Source of the DNA: Candidatus Obscuribacterales bacterium
GTDB taxonomy: Bacteria; Cyanobacteriota; Vampirovibrionia; Obscuribacterales; Obscuribacteraceae
Direction of reading: 5' to 3'
Length of the DNA: 37,646 nucleotides
NCBI GenBank assembly: GCA_021732565.1
Contig: JAKFUT010000192.1
Span: 1-37,646, forward strand
Below are positions 16,262 through 24,533 of this stretch, piece after piece; positions within the stretch are counted from its first letter, which is position 1; each line of letters opens with the position of its first letter. A program made the translations under genes and the position numbers. The notes below the pieces were generated by a model. That model ran no database searches. It had not been told where the DNA came from and saw nothing but the letters and a program-made list of their open reading frames with translations.

Positions 16262-16649
16262 GCATTCGTTCTAACAACGAAATCAAAAAACCACATTGGG
16301 GATTACCAGAGTCACCACCGCACTGCCATATTCGCCGCGGCGTGTTTTTTTGAAAGTGGAAAGTTGTGATTCAAACGACCTTTCAGCGTGTCGTCTCGAA
16401 TGAAGTATTAGGGAAGTCGACTTGCGGCGCAGCGTATCAAGGTTAGACCTGTCTTTGGCGCCAAGCTTGAAGAAAAACGCCCAACTCGGGAACACTCTTG
16501 GCAACCCGCCGTCTGTGGATTGATTCGGGGAATCGGCTGACAGCTAATCACGGTTAACATAGTGGTTGGACCGCCCCCGCATGGATTGGGGGTGTCTATC
16601 CGGTGACTTGCGGACATTCCACCGGAAAGACACAATTGGGGGGGCGCTC
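16262..16649. other. Intergenic leader with two hairpins before the calpain-like gene
   Basis: 388 bases with no supported gene. Close to the next start are two potential stems: CGCCCCC/GGGGGTG (16572-16578/16588-16594) and CCGGTG/CACCGG (16600-16605/16620-16625). They would lie in the untranslated leader and could affect translation, although neither has a T-run. A G-run (GGGGGGGCG) sits just before the start. Confidence 0.4.
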
Positions 16650-17840
16650 ATGAAACAGATAACCCGCAAAGCGTATTCGATGGGGGCTGCTGTCTTTGTC
16701 TATTCATTCTGTTCATTCGGCTTAGCGACGACATTGTCGCCCGCAATCGCCAGCTCCAAGCCGGCTGTCTCGCACGAAGGAACAGTCAAGTCTCATTTGG
16801 AACCAGGGAAACAGCCGAATAAGACGTTAACCCTACAAGGTCGAATAGACCTGGGCGACCCATTTCTCGATGCGGCAGGCGTGAAGCTGTCATCGAATAG
16901 TGTGGTGTCCGAGGTTCGGCTGAATTCACCGGGATATTTTGCAAACGTCTCCAGGGGAGACAAGTTACACTCGTGCAAAACATCTGCTGCAGGGAATCTC
17001 ATATTGGAGATTGAACGAAATGGCAAGACCTATCAGGCAAACATCAACCTGAATTCGCCAGCTCAGAACCTGCATGCTTCTGTACCCCAAACAGACCTCA
17101 GAGAAAAGACGCCACCACTCACCGCCGATATTCAGAGCAATCAGAATCGTCCATTTTCAGCATCGACAATTGGGGAAATGGGAGCATCCGCCGTGGCGCA
17201 AGCAGGCCATCCGAATTGCTGGTTTGAAGCTGCGGTTGCCGCAATGGCGGCTACGCCTAAGGGGCAGCAGCTCTTAGCAAATATGATTTCCGGAAATGAA
17301 ACGGCGGGTTTCACTGTTACTTTTGCTGACGACAAAGTACCAATTCAAGTATCAGAAGATGCACCGCCAACAGGAGATCGTGCAGTGTGGGCTTCAATTT
17401 TAGAAGCAGCGGAGTTACTGAGATTCCCTGATAACGATCCGGAGTTCGGGCCAACTTGTCCTGCTGGTCCAAAGATAAAGAGAGGATTGCAAATGATGAC
17501 GGGTCGCAATGCTGAGTATAAACGGCTAGACGAATGCTCCATTACTACACTAACCCGAATTATCCAGAGCTCGCTGGCAGCGCAAAACCCAGTAATCATC
17601 GCAACAAAATCACCACAAGAGAACGGACATCTCCCTCAAATCGTGACGCCAAATCATGCATATTCCATACTGCACTTTGATGGCAGCAGCGGCATAGTGA
17701 CCATGCGAAATCCCTATGGAACAGAGCACGCACGGCATAACTCGGCAGGAACAAATGTGAATTCTCAAGATGATGGATTAGTTCAGATGGATTTACCCAC
17801 GCTGCAGCGGTATGGTCGGTTCATCAGCTGGACCCAGTAA
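16650..17840 (+). CDS. Secreted PDZ plus calpain-family cysteine protease
   Basis: 396 residues from ATG 16650; the frame is open further upstream but that part precedes the signal peptide (about 1-35, ending AIASS). Residues about 60-130 look like a PDZ domain (VVSEVRLNSPGYFANVSRGDKL, LILEIERNGKTY). Residues about 185-390 carry the calpain (C2 papain-like) triad: Cys190 in GHPNCWFEAAVAAMA, His336 in NHAYSILHFDG, Asn354 in MRNPYGTEHA, matching the family's GDCWF, HAYS and RNPWG. It is probably an exported protease or transglutaminase-like enzyme acting in the periplasm or outside. Bacterial calpain-like enzymes are known, but the PDZ combination is unusual. Calcium-binding motifs are not obvious. 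Confidence 0.8.
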   Translation: MKQITRKAYSMGAAVFVYSFCSFGLATTLSPAIASSKPAVSHEGTVKSHLEPGKQPNKTLTLQGRIDLGDPFLDAAGVKLSSNSVVSEVRLNSPGYFANVSRGDKLHSCKTSAAGNLILEIERNGKTYQANINLNSPAQNLHASVPQTDLREKTPPLTADIQSNQNRPFSASTIGEMGASAVAQAGHPNCWFEAAVAAMAATPKGQQLLANMISGNETAGFTVTFADDKVPIQVSEDAPPTGDRAVWASILEAAELLRFPDNDPEFGPTCPAGPKIKRGLQMMTGRNAEYKRLDECSITTLTRIIQSSLAAQNPVIIATKSPQENGHLPQIVTPNHAYSILHFDGSSGIVTMRNPYGTEHARHNSAGTNVNSQDDGLVQMDLPTLQRYGRFISWTQ

Positions 17841-18064
17841 ATCAATAACCCGCTATAATTGCGGGCATCCACATGTCATTCCCACATCAACAATTTGAAA
17901 ACAATCTTCCATGCCCGAACTCCATCGAGACGAAGTCGTTTGAAATAACGGCCATAATCCGTACTCTACAGTGACCTTCTCAGATTCAATTGATGAAGAT
18001 CCTACCTGACAAAGCAGATCCGTTATTGACAGAGTAAAAAGACTCGCACGAGCGTTGGACCAGT
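17841..18064. other. Short intergenic region with a weak hairpin
   Basis: CCCGC/GCGGG flank TATAATT just after the protease stop (about 17850-17866). It has no T-run, so it is at best a weak terminator. Nothing else was seen. Confidence 0.35.
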
Positions 18065-18784
18065 GTGGAATCTGGCGCAGGGATGCTCGAATTATGGTTC
18101 GGCGTCATCAACATGATAGGATGGAGCAACGGCCCAAGTGCAATCGGAGGGAATGTGGCAAGAGAATCTGGTCCAGATATCAAATATTGTCAGAAATGCG
18201 GCGCGCAATCGAGCAAGACTGCATCAACTTGTCCAAGTTGCGGCCACAGAGCAGGAAACAATAACGTAGCAACAATAATAATTGTCATTGTCGTGCTTGG
18301 CGTAATGGGACTCGGCACGGTAACTGTACTGGGAATCTTGGCAGCCATTGCGCTTCCAAATTTCATCGGTGCACAACACAAGGCCAAAACGGCAGCCGTC
18401 AAAGCTAACTCACGCACGGTTCAAATTTGCGCAGAGTGCTATGCCACCGACACTGGAGGACTTTATCCCACCAGACTCGACGACAAATTTAAGAGCTATT
18501 TTCCCGGTGGATCAAATGGCGATTCCCGCGGTACTGCTACTCCCGGCAATCCGCTGACAAACCCGATTACTGGAGAAGCAGGCTGGCCTGTTATGGGAAA
18601 GGTCTCAAATGTCGTGGATGCGAGAAACTCTCCGCCGGAATTTCTCGGAAAAGGCGTGGTTGAATACTCGGTCATCCTGGACAATAGACAGCAGCCCTCA
18701 AGTTACGCCATTCGTTGTGGCGATGCAAATGGAATGACAGCCCAGGGAACAAACGGGAAACCGCTTGTTCTATCTAATCAGTGA
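18065..18784 (+). CDS. Zinc ribbon fused to a type IV pilin-like protein
   Basis: 239 residues. Residues about 40-60 (YCQKCGAQSSKTASTCPSCGHRAG) are a zinc ribbon with two CxxC pairs. A long hydrophobic helix follows (about 68-95, ending LGILAAIALPNFIGAQ), which is the N-terminal helix signature of type IV pilins and pseudopilins. The C-terminal half (RTVQICAECYATDTGGLYPTRLDDKF…) looks like a pseudopilin head. The usual prepilin cleavage G|F and Glu5 are not present in clear form, so processing is doubtful; the ribbon would stay in the cytoplasm. The start is unclear: GTG 18065, ATG 18083 and ATG 18113 all lack a good ribosome binding site. No pilus assembly genes are adjacent. Confidence 0.75.
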   Translation: MESGAGMLELWFGVINMIGWSNGPSAIGGNVARESGPDIKYCQKCGAQSSKTASTCPSCGHRAGNNNVATIIIVIVVLGVMGLGTVTVLGILAAIALPNFIGAQHKAKTAAVKANSRTVQICAECYATDTGGLYPTRLDDKFKSYFPGGSNGDSRGTATPGNPLTNPITGEAGWPVMGKVSNVVDARNSPPEFLGKGVVEYSVILDNRQQPSSYAIRCGDANGMTAQGTNGKPLVLSNQ

Positions 18785-18982
18785 TCTAAGTTGCGAATGA
18801 CCGCGTTTCCCGAAGCATAAGCGGACTGCAGCAACCGAAACAACCCGGGGCTGCATTTCGGGATGACAGCTATTTATTCTAACGAACGATCAATAGACGT
18901 CCTTCTGAGCCGTTGCCACTCCATCGCATGTTCGATCAAGACATACACTAAAGACCGATTCTCCCCAATTAGCGGGACAACC

Positions 18983-19022
18983 TTAATAGCCGTTATGTCG
19001 AGTTCGGCATAACGGCTATTAA
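18983..19022. repeat. Perfect 15-bp inverted repeat with 10-nt loop
   Basis: TTAATAGCCGTTATG (18983-18997) is exactly complementary to CATAACGGCTATTAA (19008-19022). The centre TTATGTCGAGTTCGGCATAA is itself a rough palindrome. There is no T-run, so it is not a standard terminator; it may be a recombination or operator site, or an RNA stem. Confidence 0.8.
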
Positions 19023-19077
19023 CGATCCCGTGTTGGAATTATCCGCACAATGTAACTGTTCGGGGAATCCGACGTTC

Positions 19078-19089
19078 AACTCGACATAA
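19078..19089. repeat. Inverse copy of the hairpin half-site
   Basis: AACTCGACATAA is the exact reverse complement of TTATGTCGAGTT at 18993-19004, inside the 15-bp hairpin. The two copies bracket 97 bases and could form the ends of a small element or an alternative RNA pairing. Confidence 0.6.
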
Positions 19090-19213
19090 TAAACAACATC
19101 CTGTGCCGAGACTTCGAGCAACAAACCGTCTGAGCTCCGTTTTCACAAAAGCCGCATAGCCTGAGCTGGAGCAAAAAAACGGGATGCATACGTAAGAATA
19201 CGTATATCAAGTC

Positions 19214-20206
19214 ATGCAGAAATTGAAGCAGGTGGCTGCATCTTTGAACATTGTGATCGATTGCTCAGTCGATGACAATGTTTGCACGGGAAGAACGGAA
19301 CACACGGAGATTGAGCCCATGTATGACGAAACAGAAAAAGCATTCGACGCCGTAGACAACACTGATGCTGCAATGGAATTAATGACTGCAGCCATGGAAG
19401 AAATTACAGAGTCGCGAGCATCTAACGGTGGCAAAATCGCGCAAGCTGGCGATGTGAAAGGAATTATGCCTGGTGGCTGCGTGATTATTCCCGGCGAGAG
19501 GGGCAAACTTGATCATGGTGGACGCTCACCACTTCCTTCGGACGACATAAAGGTTTCTGAACGCATCATCAATGGTAAGGACAACGGTGATCGCTGCCCC
19601 CTGCCGAAGGAAATTCTCACCCCGGTGCAAAAACCCGCCGATATGACCAAGCTGGTGGATGGTGTAGTCAAAGAATTGGCTACCGGAAAAATTGGTAAAG
19701 ACACAGTCAACGCGCTGTCTTACATGGACCGCGATCAACTCGACAAACTGGTTGTCAAAATCAACGAACAGCTGAAGAAGCAAGGTTTGAAACTGAACAT
19801 AGATGATCTGTATATGATTGTCTGTGGCGATCCCAAGACACAGGGGCATTATTTTCAAGGCCGTCACGCAACACTAACTGACATAAAGACGGGAAAGTTT
19901 GTATCTGGAGCAAAGATCCCAACCATGGAAGACTTCCGCAATCCTTCATCTGGTACTCGTGAACTTCCGTCAATTTCACCGATTCCGAATCGCATCGAGA
20001 ATCAGAGCGGGAGCCCATCAGACGTTCGCACCCCCGGTTCCAATCGTCCTGAACCAATTAGAGTTCCGTCCAGCGAGAATGTACCACCAGAAGTTCCACC
20101 CCCAACGCGTCCATCAGAACAAGAGAATGGGTCTTCTCGTCCAAGCACGTTAGCTGAACTGCTTCGCAGGCTACAATCTGAAGCCCCGACCAATCGGAAG
20201 AAGTAA
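19214..20206 (+). CDS. Hypothetical protein with disordered Pro-rich tail
   Basis: 330 residues, not recognised. The first half is acidic and helical. A possible small domain lies at about 140-240 (VDGVVKELATGKIGKDTVNALSYMDRDQLDKLVVKINEQL, then NIDDLYMIVCGD). The last 90 residues are rich in Pro, Ser and Glu and are probably disordered. There is no signal peptide. The ATG at 19214 has only a weak ribosome binding site. A strong terminator follows 38 bases after the stop. Confidence 0.75.
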   Translation: MQKLKQVAASLNIVIDCSVDDNVCTGRTEHTEIEPMYDETEKAFDAVDNTDAAMELMTAAMEEITESRASNGGKIAQAGDVKGIMPGGCVIIPGERGKLDHGGRSPLPSDDIKVSERIINGKDNGDRCPLPKEILTPVQKPADMTKLVDGVVKELATGKIGKDTVNALSYMDRDQLDKLVVKINEQLKKQGLKLNIDDLYMIVCGDPKTQGHYFQGRHATLTDIKTGKFVSGAKIPTMEDFRNPSSGTRELPSISPIPNRIENQSGSPSDVRTPGSNRPEPIRVPSSENVPPEVPPPTRPSEQENGSSRPSTLAELLRRLQSEAPTNRKK

Positions 20207-20243
20207 GAATAAGAATAAGAAAAGTTCTTCAAGCAAATTTTTC

Positions 20244-20292
20244 GAAGGGAAGAATTGGACCTCGCAAGTCCAGATTTCTTCCCTTCATTTTT
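20244..20292 (+). terminator. Intrinsic terminator between convergent genes
   Basis: A long stem (GAAGGGAAGAA…GGACC against GTCC…TTTCTTCCCTTC) is followed by ATTTTT. It ends the plus-strand gene at 20206; the minus-strand gene ends at 20317, so the stem may also serve it. Confidence 0.8.
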
Positions 20293-20316
20293 CCGCGCTA
20301 AATCCTGCGAAGCGAA

Positions 20317-21051
20317 TTACTCTCGCACAGCATCCACAACTTCAAGAGCATCACGGGGACTCATGTACTCAATTTTGATCATCGGTCGTCCCGCATAATC
20401 CGGACCGACGTACTTGCTGGAGAGCAACCTCCATCCGTCGGGGACTCCAGTGAGACCGGCAGTCCACGTAATACTGCCGTGAGTCATTGAATATGGTGCG
20501 AATCCACCCTCGTTAGAAAAGCCACGGTAGTTGCCACCATTTATCTCCAGCGTTCCGAGATGAATGTAGCTGCTTCCTGAAATTTTGTTGCACTGGTACA
20601 GGCCATTTGGCGGACTTCCTGCGCTGGCGCCGTTATTCCCCCCAGCCGGGGCCTGCGGCTTTGTCTTTCCGAGATTATCGCCGCCCCCGATACCTGGTGC
20701 ACCACCTCCCGAGTTGCCACCACTTCCGGTGCCTGGTACAGCACCTCCACCATTGCCACCTCCTCCGCCGCCGGGCGCAGCACCTCCGGCATTAGCACCT
20801 GTACGCGTGTTGGGTCCACCACCTGCCGATGAAACCTTGCTCAATTTCTTATCGAACCAGGCTCCAACTTCGGGAAATGCAGCACCGAGTTCATCCAGAT
20901 GAACCTTTACCAGGTTGCCTTTCTCTTCAATTACAGTACCTGATTTGTTGAGACTTCCTACCAAGACATGTTCTCCAGGCTGAAACGCACAAGCTGCGAG
21001 GCCGCTCCACAGTAGAGAACTAACTATCAAACAGGATAAGCGCGTTTTCAT
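20317..21051 (-). CDS. Secreted Gly-rich protein with C-terminal folded domain
   Basis: 244 residues from ATG 21051, which has GAGGTG 9 bases upstream; the longer frame to 21195 precedes the signal peptide. Residues 1-22 are a signal peptide. Residues about 23-75 are a small domain (GEHVLVGSLNKSGTVIEEKGNLVKVHL, SH3-like in pattern). Residues about 78-150 are a Gly/Ala/Pro/Asn-rich low-complexity linker. The rest (GLYQCNKISGSSYIHLGTLEINGGNYRGF to EVVDAVRE) is a compact beta-rich domain I do not recognise. It is probably an extracellular or periplasmic binding protein. Confidence 0.8.
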   Translation of the reverse strand: MKTRLSCLIVSSLLWSGLAACAFQPGEHVLVGSLNKSGTVIEEKGNLVKVHLDELGAAFPEVGAWFDKKLSKVSSAGGGPNTRTGANAGGAAPGGGGGGNGGGAVPGTGSGGNSGGGAPGIGGGDNLGKTKPQAPAGGNNGASAGSPPNGLYQCNKISGSSYIHLGTLEINGGNYRGFSNEGGFAPYSMTHGSITWTAGLTGVPDGWRLLSSKYVGPDYAGRPMIKIEYMSPRDALEVVDAVRE

Positions 21052-21116
21052 TTTTCGGCACCTCGAATGGCGAGTCGATAATCTTAGCAGAATGAATAGT
21101 GGCTGGCTCTCAGAGA

Positions 21117-21356
21117 CTATTTCGCCAGCACTTGCGATCCAACTGGACGCCGTCGCCGTGCCACTCTTCTCACAGCCAGATAAACACCAACCCACCTGCT
21201 AATCTTATTTACCAAATCTCCGCAGGGTAGCGAATAATAGAACATGCCAGGGAGTTTACCTACAACAATTACCAATATGGCAGCCATAGGGACGAGAAGG
21301 TAGAGCACCGTTGAGTAAAAAGTTTCTTTCTTGGATTTATTCGTTTCGCTGGTCAT
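21117..21356 (-). CDS. Small membrane protein, possible
   Basis: 79 residues with a hydrophobic segment at about 14-34 (VLYLLVPMAAILVIVVGKLPG) and a second weaker one, then a very basic C-terminus (RRVARRRR). The ribosome binding site is poor. It lies 65 bases before the Gly-rich protein on the same strand and diverges from the gene at 21411. The composition favours a real membrane peptide, but the evidence is thin. Confidence 0.45.
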   Translation of the reverse strand: MTSETNKSKKETFYSTVLYLLVPMAAILVIVVGKLPGMFYYSLPCGDLVNKISRWVGVYLAVRRVARRRRPVGSQVLAK

Positions 21357-21410
21357 TGACGCAATTGTTTAACAAAAGCAGTCCTCGTCATTGGTGATGC
21401 TAACACAAAC

Positions 21411-22544
21411 ATGTGGAATGATTCGATTAGTCGTTTTGTTTGTTTCATAAGTCATCAACTGGTACAAATGGTGCGATTTAGAGAAAAACTGGCCGCACTT
21501 CGACTGCCGAAAAGAGCACCCAATGGCTCAAAGAGCGATCGGGCTTGGATTACGGTGGGAGCCATCCTTACGAATCCGTTGTACAAAAATGAGTATGAGA
21601 GCGTTAGGTTAGAACTGGAGAAACGCCCCGACAAGTTCGAATGCCGCTTGATTCTCTTGGGATATTTCCAACAATTGGCATGGACAGACAAGCGACAGAG
21701 CAAGTTCTCGTTCGAACACGTGTTGTGGATGATCGACAATCGTCCTGGAGATTACATCTCGAACAAGCTGCCTTTTCTGGGCGGAGTTGGCAGCTGGACG
21801 CCATCAATGAGAAGGGAGGCACAGCTCCACTGGCTAAAGCAGACCCGTGATTATCCTGATGACGGTCGAATTCTCACAAACGCAGCGGAATTCTTTGAAG
21901 GTCATACGCAGGAGCGATTGCTAAAGAAAGCAAAACTCCTCTCGCCAAATTACGCGCCACCAGTGCGGCGTCTTGCAATGGATTACAGAGCTTTAGCCAT
22001 GTGGGGGCCAGTCCAAGATAGAGCGAAGTACGCTCGTCGCGCCTTTGTCGAGGCCGAAATTGCTTTTGCGCTAAAAGACGATCCGGGTGAACGAATGGGC
22101 ATGTTGCAGGAGTTTGCTCGGACCGCGATTAAGTACAACAAGTTAGAAAAAGCAATGGCATGGTCCTGCAAGTTGCTCAAGAATGATGCATATTCATATG
22201 TTTATCACGACTATGCGCGTATCTTCATCGCCACAATACTGATACGCACAGATGAGAGTAAGCCGGCAACACTCACCGGACACTTGAAGAAGCTAACGGA
22301 AAGCTTTGAACGGCAACTCGGTACAAAGTATCACGTCGCCTATGGCAATGATCTGCTATTGCTTGCTGAAGAACTCGCAAGGAGTGGAGAGATTTCTTGG
22401 GCACAGCGCTTTCTACAGCTAGCTGTTTCTTCAACCGAATCCGAACAAAAACAATTGCAATTGCAGAAATGGCTTGAGAGCATCGAAGAGGGCAAGGTTC
22501 CGAGAATGAACTGGCCAAGCCGGCGGCGAAGGCGAATACGGTGA
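21411..22544 (+). CDS. Single-module relative of the four-module helical-repeat protein
   Basis: 377 residues. The region about 50-130 carries the same motifs as the protein at 5618-7834: (K/R)P(D/E), then RLILLGYF, HVLWMIDNRPGDY and LTNAAEFF. The C-terminal 200 residues form TPR-like helix pairs (ARRAFVEAEIAFAL, AIKYNKLEKAMAWSCKLL, ALAEELARSGEISWAQRFLQLAV-type pattern). No signal peptide or membrane helix is evident, so it is probably a cytoplasmic scaffold. The ATG at 21411 lacks a strong ribosome binding site; an ATG at 21468 (MVRFREKL) is an alternative start. Confidence 0.8.
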   Translation: MWNDSISRFVCFISHQLVQMVRFREKLAALRLPKRAPNGSKSDRAWITVGAILTNPLYKNEYESVRLELEKRPDKFECRLILLGYFQQLAWTDKRQSKFSFEHVLWMIDNRPGDYISNKLPFLGGVGSWTPSMRREAQLHWLKQTRDYPDDGRILTNAAEFFEGHTQERLLKKAKLLSPNYAPPVRRLAMDYRALAMWGPVQDRAKYARRAFVEAEIAFALKDDPGERMGMLQEFARTAIKYNKLEKAMAWSCKLLKNDAYSYVYHDYARIFIATILIRTDESKPATLTGHLKKLTESFERQLGTKYHVAYGNDLLLLAEELARSGEISWAQRFLQLAVSSTESEQKQLQLQKWLESIEEGKVPRMNWPSRRRRRIR

Positions 22545-22846
22545 CCGCTCTGCGGAACTTTGCAGCAGAGTGTGCCCCGCATTGAAGTATTGAAGTCTTT
22601 GTCGTCAGTCGTCAGGCAAACAATTCGCGTACGTCACATGCAACGGTGTACCGCGCAAATGCAACGGTCACCCCGTATTTCAGGTACTGCAGTAGGAGGG
22701 AGCGGAAACGGACGCAGCCTGTAATATACTTGAAGGAAACTCGCTGCACCTGCTTCAAAGGTTTGATGAATAAACCTTGAGATACATGCATTTCCAGATT
22801 CGCCAGCCATCGAAGCGGACACTGACAGAAGAGTCTCTCAAGCGCA
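22545..22846. other. Intergenic region between convergent genes, nothing supported
   Basis: 302 bases. Minus-strand frames here (22612-22822) are open but have no start of their own with a ribosome binding site and overlap the MFS gene. No clear terminator hairpin was found. Confidence 0.35.
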
Positions 22847-24157
22847 CTATGATGGTTTTTGCTGATCGCGAATATATTTCTGACGATCAGCTTCTTCCTC
22901 CAGTTTGCGCGCCATCCCGTCTTCACTGTCATATCTAATGAAGGCCGGGAGCAACATTGCCAGAATTCCTGAACCAATCACACACAGCATCCCTCCTGAG
23001 ACTACTGAGGTGCGCAATCCGAAAATGCTTGCCACAAGTCCGGCTTCAGCGTTGCCTAGATACGGACCAGTTAGATAGCTGATCATCTCGATGCTGGCCA
23101 TCCGGCCACGTAGGTGATCTGGAATTGTTTGATTCCAGATAGTCGAGCGAAATAATCCGCTGACCATATCCGCTGCGCCTGCAAGAGAAAGAAAGAAGAG
23201 CGCCAGGGCGAGGTTGTTTGCTAATCCGAAGCCAATGATCGCAATTCCCCACACTATCGCCGCGATGGAAATCGCCAGTCCGTGTTTGCGAACTCGACTG
23301 GTCCAGCCGGAAGTGAGCGTCACCACCAACGAACCCGCTGCGGGCATAGCATAGAACAAGCCAACCGACGCTCCACCGTATGACTCGGCCAGTGCAGGGA
23401 ATAGTGCCATGGGCATTCCGAAGAACATCGCATTTATGTCAATTAAATAGGTGCCTAGTAACTCCTGCCGTTTTCGTGCATACGTGATTCCTTCTTTTAC
23501 CGACTGCCAGCCGGGCCGCTCCGCCTCAGCCGGAACCGGCACAGAACGAATCAGAAGCAGCGTGACAATCGAAATCAGATAAGTGCCAGTGTCTATTGCA
23601 AAAGCTACAGCCGCGCCGAGACTGGCGGCTATTACTCCCGCGACGGCCGGTCCAATGATCTGGCTGAAATTGTGTCGAATGGCGCCCAATGCTGAGATTG
23701 CATGCAAGTCTTCCGGGCTAACCAGCCTTGGAGTGAGAGCTTCCATCGCCGGCCGATGAATTCCATTGAGCGCGGAAAACAATCCGGAGATCAAAAATAG
23801 CACCCATACCTGCGGGTGGGGAAGGAGGGAGTTGGCGACTAATATGACACAGCAAATTGCAAGCCCCGACTCGGCCAGAAAAATCAACAACCTTCTATCA
23901 ATGTAGTCCGCCAGCGCACCACCCACGAAGGCGGCCAAAAACATTGGCACAAATTCTACTATGCCGACCACTCCTACGGCGAAAGAAGAATGTGTCAATT
24001 GGTACATCTGCCATGGGAGCACCACAAAACTGATTGCCGAGCCGAACGATGAAATGAACTGCCCGGCAAAGAGAAGTCGATAGTCGCGCGAATTCCTGAG
24101 CGGTTCGAGGTTGATGGTCAAAGCACGAAACAAATTTTGCTTTTGCTGGTCAGTCAT
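22847..24157 (-). CDS. MFS exporter, EntS/MFS_3-like
   Basis: 436 residues with about 12 membrane helices. The N-terminus (LRNSRDYRLLFAGQFISSFGSAISFVVLPWQMYQLTHSSFAVG) and the loop DYIDRRLLI correspond to the MFS_3 group that includes the enterobactin exporter EntS and macrolide efflux proteins, which use the proton gradient to push small molecules outward. NGIHRPAMEALTPRLV and LRGRMASIEM are conserved marks. The C-terminal tail of about 25 charged residues is cytoplasmic. Substrate is unknown. It is separate from the Pls-like cluster by the flotillin gene, so a role in exporting that product is only a guess. Confidence 0.88.
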   Translation of the reverse strand: MTDQQKQNLFRALTINLEPLRNSRDYRLLFAGQFISSFGSAISFVVLPWQMYQLTHSSFAVGVVGIVEFVPMFLAAFVGGALADYIDRRLLIFLAESGLAICCVILVANSLLPHPQVWVLFLISGLFSALNGIHRPAMEALTPRLVSPEDLHAISALGAIRHNFSQIIGPAVAGVIAASLGAAVAFAIDTGTYLISIVTLLLIRSVPVPAEAERPGWQSVKEGITYARKRQELLGTYLIDINAMFFGMPMALFPALAESYGGASVGLFYAMPAAGSLVVTLTSGWTSRVRKHGLAISIAAIVWGIAIIGFGLANNLALALFFLSLAGAADMVSGLFRSTIWNQTIPDHLRGRMASIEMISYLTGPYLGNAEAGLVASIFGLRTSVVSGGMLCVIGSGILAMLLPAFIRYDSEDGMARKLEEEADRQKYIRDQQKPS

Positions 24158-24533
24158 TTGCCTGAATTTCTAACATTGCTTCCTCATTGCTCTCGCTCAG
24201 ATCTTACACAAATCGCTGCAACAACGGGTATTTCATAGCGGTGTCGTTCCTCTTTCCTCAGGTTACTTGTTGCTTTGAACGAATCATTCCTGCCCATCGT
24301 AACCAGAGCGTGACAACGTAGGAAAAGCGCCTGTCACCATTGTTACCTAACATTCAGGAATACCCACCTCTCAAAGGACGGAGAGGAATAAGATACCAGG
24401 GATGGAACTACTGATGTCTCAACCAGGTTACAACCAGCTTATCCGCATATGTCGAGCGCACCTTTGTTCTTGGTTCTTGCTGAGCGGCACGATCAGGAGG
24501 TCGTACAATACTGGTGATCTAACGGAAACTCTC
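24158..24533. other. Intergenic region upstream of the MFS gene
   Basis: 376 bases. A plus-strand ORF at 24402-24623 has a purine-rich AGAGGAATAAG upstream but overlaps the end of the flotillin gene by 90 bases and looks unprotein-like. I see no repeat or terminator. Confidence 0.35.

Larger units (their letters stand above)
18785..19213. other. Intergenic region holding a perfect hairpin and its half-copy
   Basis: 429 bases without an ORF I can support. It contains the perfect inverted repeat at 18983-19022 and a 12-base inverse copy of part of it at 19078-19089, both described separately. Confidence 0.6.
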
